64,000 bases of DNA from CAHJWH01 sp965198905. Lineage in GTDB: Bacteria > Pseudomonadota > Alphaproteobacteria > Caulobacterales > Caulobacteraceae. This document shows positions 61,350 to 64,000 of this stretch, piece by piece. Where the stretch lies: the NCBI GenBank assembly GCA_965198905.1, contig OZ240678.1:2666001-2730000 (forward strand), in the 5' to 3' direction. Numbering within the stretch: the first letter of the stretch is position 1; each line of letters opens with the position of its first letter. Under the pieces are notes generated by a model, which worked only from the letters and a program-made list of their open reading frames with translations, searched no databases and was not told the origin of the DNA. The position numbers and the translations under genes are program-made.

Positions 61350-62459
61350 ATGCTCAAGACAGCCTCGACGGAAGCTGGCGTCCGGGACGCTCTGGGGGCC
61401 TCGGCGTTCGACGTCAGCCCATGGCCGGCGCTCGTCTTTGCGGCGGATGCGCGGGTGTTGCTCGCCAACGAGGCGGCGGAACTGGTTTTCGGTCAGGCGC
61501 TGGCGGCGTTGTCGCGCCGGCCGCTGCCCTCCATGTTGGCCCCGGAGAGCGAACTCGCCGGCCTGTTCGCCCAGGCTTGGCGCGAAGGCGGGGTCGAGCG
61601 GCGCGGTGCTGTGGAGGTGGCCCTGCTGGGCGCGCCGAGCTTCGAGGCCGAGGTCGGCTTCACCGCCTTGCCGCACGAGCGGATGCTGGGCACCTTCTAT
61701 GTGGAGAGCCAGGGCGCGCGGCTGGAGCGGGCGAGCGAGGCGCTCCGCTCGGTGGCCGGCATGGGCCGCACCCTGGCGCACGAGATCAAGAACCCCCTGG
61801 CCGGCATCCGCGGCGCCGCCCAGCTGCTGAAGCTCGGCGCCAGCCCCGCCGATGCGCCGCTCGCCCAGGTGATCGTGGACGAGGTCGACCGCATCCGCCG
61901 CCTGGTGGACCAGGTGGAGGCCTTCTCCGACGAGCATGTCACGGCCAAGCGGCCCGTCAACATCCACCGCGTGCTGGATCGGGTCCGCACTCTGGTCTCC
62001 AGCGCGTTTGGCGAGGACGTCCGCTTTTCCGACAGCTACGATCCCTCCTTGCCCCAGGCGCTCGGCGACGAGGACCAGCTGGTGCAAATCTTCCTCAACG
62101 TGGCCAAGAACGCCGCAGAGGCCGCGATGGAGCGGCGCGATGGCCTGGGAGAGGTGCTGATCGCCACCGGCTATCGCGCAGGCGCCCGGGTTTCCGCAGG
62201 GCGCCAGGGCTGGCGAAACGCGCCGCTGGAGGTGCGCTTCCAGGACAATGGTCCAGGGGTCAGCGCCGATCTGCGCCACCGCCTGTTCGACGCCTTTGTG
62301 ACCACCAAGATCGGCGGCATGGGCCTTGGGCTGACGCTGGTGTCGAAGCTGGTGGACGCCCATGGCGGGATGGTCGAGCTCCAGTCCGAGCCGGGCCGCA
62401 CGGTATTCCACATCCTCCTGCCGGTCGCCCCCAGCGGCCCGTCGTCCTCGGAAGGCTGA
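61350..62459 (+). CDS. ntrB: nitrogen regulation sensor histidine kinase NtrB
   Basis: A 369-residue soluble kinase. Residues 15-110 are a PAS-like sensor (WPALVFAADARVLLANEAAELVFG). The phosphoacceptor box is GRTLAHEIKNPLAGIRGAAQLL with His144, then the N box QIFLNVAKNAAEAAM, G1 QDNGPGV and G2 TKIGGMGLGLTLVSKLV. It phosphorylates NtrC when PII signals nitrogen shortage. ATG 61350 is chosen over ATG 61344 because GAGGGAGG sits 6 bases before 61350 but touches 61344 directly. It ends 6 bases before ntrC. Confidence 0.95.
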   Translation: MLKTASTEAGVRDALGASAFDVSPWPALVFAADARVLLANEAAELVFGQALAALSRRPLPSMLAPESELAGLFAQAWREGGVERRGAVEVALLGAPSFEAEVGFTALPHERMLGTFYVESQGARLERASEALRSVAGMGRTLAHEIKNPLAGIRGAAQLLKLGASPADAPLAQVIVDEVDRIRRLVDQVEAFSDEHVTAKRPVNIHRVLDRVRTLVSSAFGEDVRFSDSYDPSLPQALGDEDQLVQIFLNVAKNAAEAAMERRDGLGEVLIATGYRAGARVSAGRQGWRNAPLEVRFQDNGPGVSADLRHRLFDAFVTTKIGGMGLGLTLVSKLVDAHGGMVELQSEPGRTVFHILLPVAPSGPSSSEG

Positions 62460-62465
62460 ACCACC

Positions 62466-63881
62466 TTGAGCGCCAACCAAAAGGTCCTGATCGCCGACGA
62501 CGACACCTCCATCCGCCTGGTGCTGAGCCAGGCTTTCACCCGCGCGGGGTTCCAGGTCCGGGCCACGGGATCGGCCGCCACGCTGTTGAAGTGGGTCTCG
62601 GAAGGGGAGGGGGACCTGGTGATCACAGACGTGGTGATGCCGGACGAAAACGCCTTCGACGTGCTGCCGCGGCTGCGCAAGATGCGGCCCCAGTTGCCGG
62701 CCATCGTGATGAGCGCGCAGAACACCCTGCTCACCGCCGTCAACGCCGCCCAGATCGGCGCCTTCGACTACATGCCCAAGCCCTTCGACCTCGATGAGAT
62801 GGTCGGGGTGGCGAGGCGGGCCCTGGCGCGCCCGGCGGACGCGGTGAAGGCGCGGGCCCAGGCCCGGGCGCTCCGCGACGAAGGGCTGCCGCTGATCGGG
62901 CGCTCCCCCCCGATGCAGGACGTCTACCGCATCCTGGCGCGGCTGGTGGACACCTCGCTGAACGTGATGATCACCGGCGGGGTGGGGACGGGCAAGGGCC
63001 TGGCGGCCAGGGCGCTGCACGATCTCGGCAGCAAGCGCGACATGCCCTTCGCGGTCGCCCAGCTCGGCGGACTATCGCCAGAGCGGGTGGATGCGGAACT
63101 GCTCGGCGAGGGCGACAGGACCGGCAAGCTGGTGGAGGCGGACGGGGGCGTGCTGTTCCTGGACGAGGTGGGCGACCTGTCGCTTGAGGCGCAGGCGCGG
63201 CTGATGCGGGCGGTGGACGCGACCGAGCGGCCTCTACATCCGACGACCGGGCGACGGCTAGAGGTCCGCATCCTGTCGTCTTCGCGGGCGAACCTGCGGG
63301 AGCTGGCGCGCCAGGGACTTTTCCGCGACGACCTGCTGCTGCGCCTCAGCGTGGCCGTGCTGCACATGCCGCCGCTCCGTGACCGGCTGGACGACCTGCC
63401 GGATCTAGCGCGCGCCTTCCTGTTTCGCGCCCACCGCGACGGCGCCCCCGTCAAGACGCTGGACGAGGGCGCCTTGCAGCGTCTCGCCCGGCACGGCTGG
63501 CCCGGCAACGTGCGCGAACTGGAGAACCTGATGCGCCGGCTCGCCGCGCTCTACACCGAGGATTTGATCACCGAGCGCCTGATCGAGCGTGAGCTGCAGG
63601 AGGAGACGGGCGGTCCCCCCGTCATCGAGCCCGCCCACACCGTGGAGGATCTGGTGGAACAGACGCTGAGCTCACAGTTCGACGCCCATGGCGGGGAACT
63701 GCCGGCCGCGGGCCTGTACGACCGGACCCTGGAAAGCATAGAGCGTCCGCTGATCCGCATGACGCTCCGCGCCACCCGTGGCAATCAGATCAAGGCGGCC
63801 GAAGTCCTGGGCATCAACCGCAACACCTTGCGCAAGAAGATCGAAGTGCTCGGCATCGACGTCACGCGCCGCCGGACCTGA
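62466..63881 (+). CDS. ntrC: nitrogen regulation response regulator NtrC, GAFTGA-less
   Basis: A 471-residue response regulator. The receiver domain has IADDD and phosphoacceptor Asp55 in ITDVVMPDE with Lys in YMPKPFD. The AAA+ domain has Walker A TGGVGTGKG (residues 170-178), Walker B GGVLFLDEVGDL (227-238), and the arginine region FRDDLLLRLSV. The C-terminal Fis-type helix-turn-helix is NQIKAAEVLGINRNTLRKKI. Loop 1, which should read ELFGHEKGAFTGA, is instead ELLGEGDRTGKLVEADGG, so the sigma-54 contact motif is missing. Comparable GAFTGA-less NtrC proteins are known in Rhodobacter capsulatus and, as I recall, in Caulobacter. The start is TTG. Confidence 0.94.
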   Translation: MSANQKVLIADDDTSIRLVLSQAFTRAGFQVRATGSAATLLKWVSEGEGDLVITDVVMPDENAFDVLPRLRKMRPQLPAIVMSAQNTLLTAVNAAQIGAFDYMPKPFDLDEMVGVARRALARPADAVKARAQARALRDEGLPLIGRSPPMQDVYRILARLVDTSLNVMITGGVGTGKGLAARALHDLGSKRDMPFAVAQLGGLSPERVDAELLGEGDRTGKLVEADGGVLFLDEVGDLSLEAQARLMRAVDATERPLHPTTGRRLEVRILSSSRANLRELARQGLFRDDLLLRLSVAVLHMPPLRDRLDDLPDLARAFLFRAHRDGAPVKTLDEGALQRLARHGWPGNVRELENLMRRLAALYTEDLITERLIERELQEETGGPPVIEPAHTVEDLVEQTLSSQFDAHGGELPAAGLYDRTLESIERPLIRMTLRATRGNQIKAAEVLGINRNTLRKKIEVLGIDVTRRRT

Positions 63882-63887
63882 GGCGGT

Positions 63888-64000
63888 TCAGTTCAGCGAC
63901 GGAGCGTCGGCGGGTGGACCGGCGGCCTCACCTGCAACGGCCGCGGTGTCCAGATAACGCGCCAATCTGCCGCCGAACGCCGCCATGGCGAGGCATCCCA
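63888..64000 (-). CDS. C-terminal end of an unidentified convergent gene
   Basis: On the minus strand a frame enters from the right edge and stops at 63888, giving AMAAFGGRLARYLDTAAVAG and a Gly/Pro/Ala-rich tail ending PSLN. The text is protein-like, but the piece is too short to name. In related genomes ntrC is usually followed by ntrY and ntrX on the same strand, which is not seen here. Confidence 0.35.
   Translation of the reverse strand, partial: GCLAMAAFGGRLARYLDTAAVAGEAAGPPADAPSLN

Overview
The window is chromosomal DNA of a high-GC alphaproteobacterium, most likely from the Caulobacterales (Phenylobacterium or Caulobacter type). The pointers are gene order nuoMN-birA-coaX-rnj-mce-DUF1467-proS-lolC-lolD, the run aspS/hdaA/ppk/ppx, a 439-residue ProS without an insertion domain, an NtrC without the GAFTGA loop, and an EcfG-like promoter. 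No prophage, insertion sequence, CRISPR array or rRNA operon is visible. One tRNA gene (tRNA-Trp) is present.

Layout. 1-11.3 kb: one long plus-strand run with the end of the complex I operon, biotin ligase, type III pantothenate kinase, RNase J, methylmalonyl-CoA epimerase, prolyl-tRNA synthetase, the lipoprotein-release transporter LolCD and a family 1 glycoside hydrolase. 11.4-13.1 kb: a less GC-rich accessory patch with a ribbon-helix-helix protein, a divergent HELIH metallopeptidase-like protein and a 40-residue basic peptide. 13.4-19.8 kb: aspS, then hdaA-ppk-ppx (replication control and polyphosphate). 19.8-23.3 kb: two exported pentapeptide-repeat paralogues, an RNase H-fold-like protein and a Gfo/Idh/MocA oxidoreductase. 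23.4-39.2 kb: tRNA-Trp-secE-nusG-rplKA, rplJL and rpoBC. This normally tight block is opened at two points: a VapBC module plus an orphan protein lie between rplA and rplJ, and a 2OG-Fe(II) oxygenase plus a Gly/His-rich exported protein lie between rplL and rpoB. 39.3-43 kb: a TonB-like anchored protein, an S9 peptidase and two small overlapping membrane-protein genes. 43.3-47.7 kb: the str operon rpsL-rpsG-fusA-tuf, which ends in a terminator instead of running into the S10 operon. 47.8-51.2 kb: a host-attachment (baeRF-like) protein, a YciE/YciF-type ferritin-like protein and a large HPII-type catalase. 51.4-54.9 kb: two DsbA-like thiol oxidoreductases around an ATP-grasp ligase and a luciferase-like monooxygenase. 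55-57.7 kb: a DEAD-box helicase with a DbpA-type tail and a glutaminyl cyclase. 57.8-64 kb: nitrogen control, with glnK-amtB-glnA divergent from ntrB-ntrC, and the end of an unidentified convergent gene.

Two dispersed palindromic repeat families run through the gaps. Family A is a CCCTCCCC...GGGGAGGG element; its right arm supplies the Shine-Dalgarno sequence for lolC and lolD. Family B is a TCATCCTGAGCTTGTCGAAGGA-type element found inside the rpoB-rpoC and rpsL-rpsG transcripts.

Most of the window is core housekeeping. The best candidates for something new are the HELIH metalloprotein plus basic peptide cassette at 11.4-13.1 kb, the insertions in the ribosomal protein/RNA polymerase cluster, the NtrC that appears unable to use sigma-54, and the DsbA/ATP-grasp/LLM operon.
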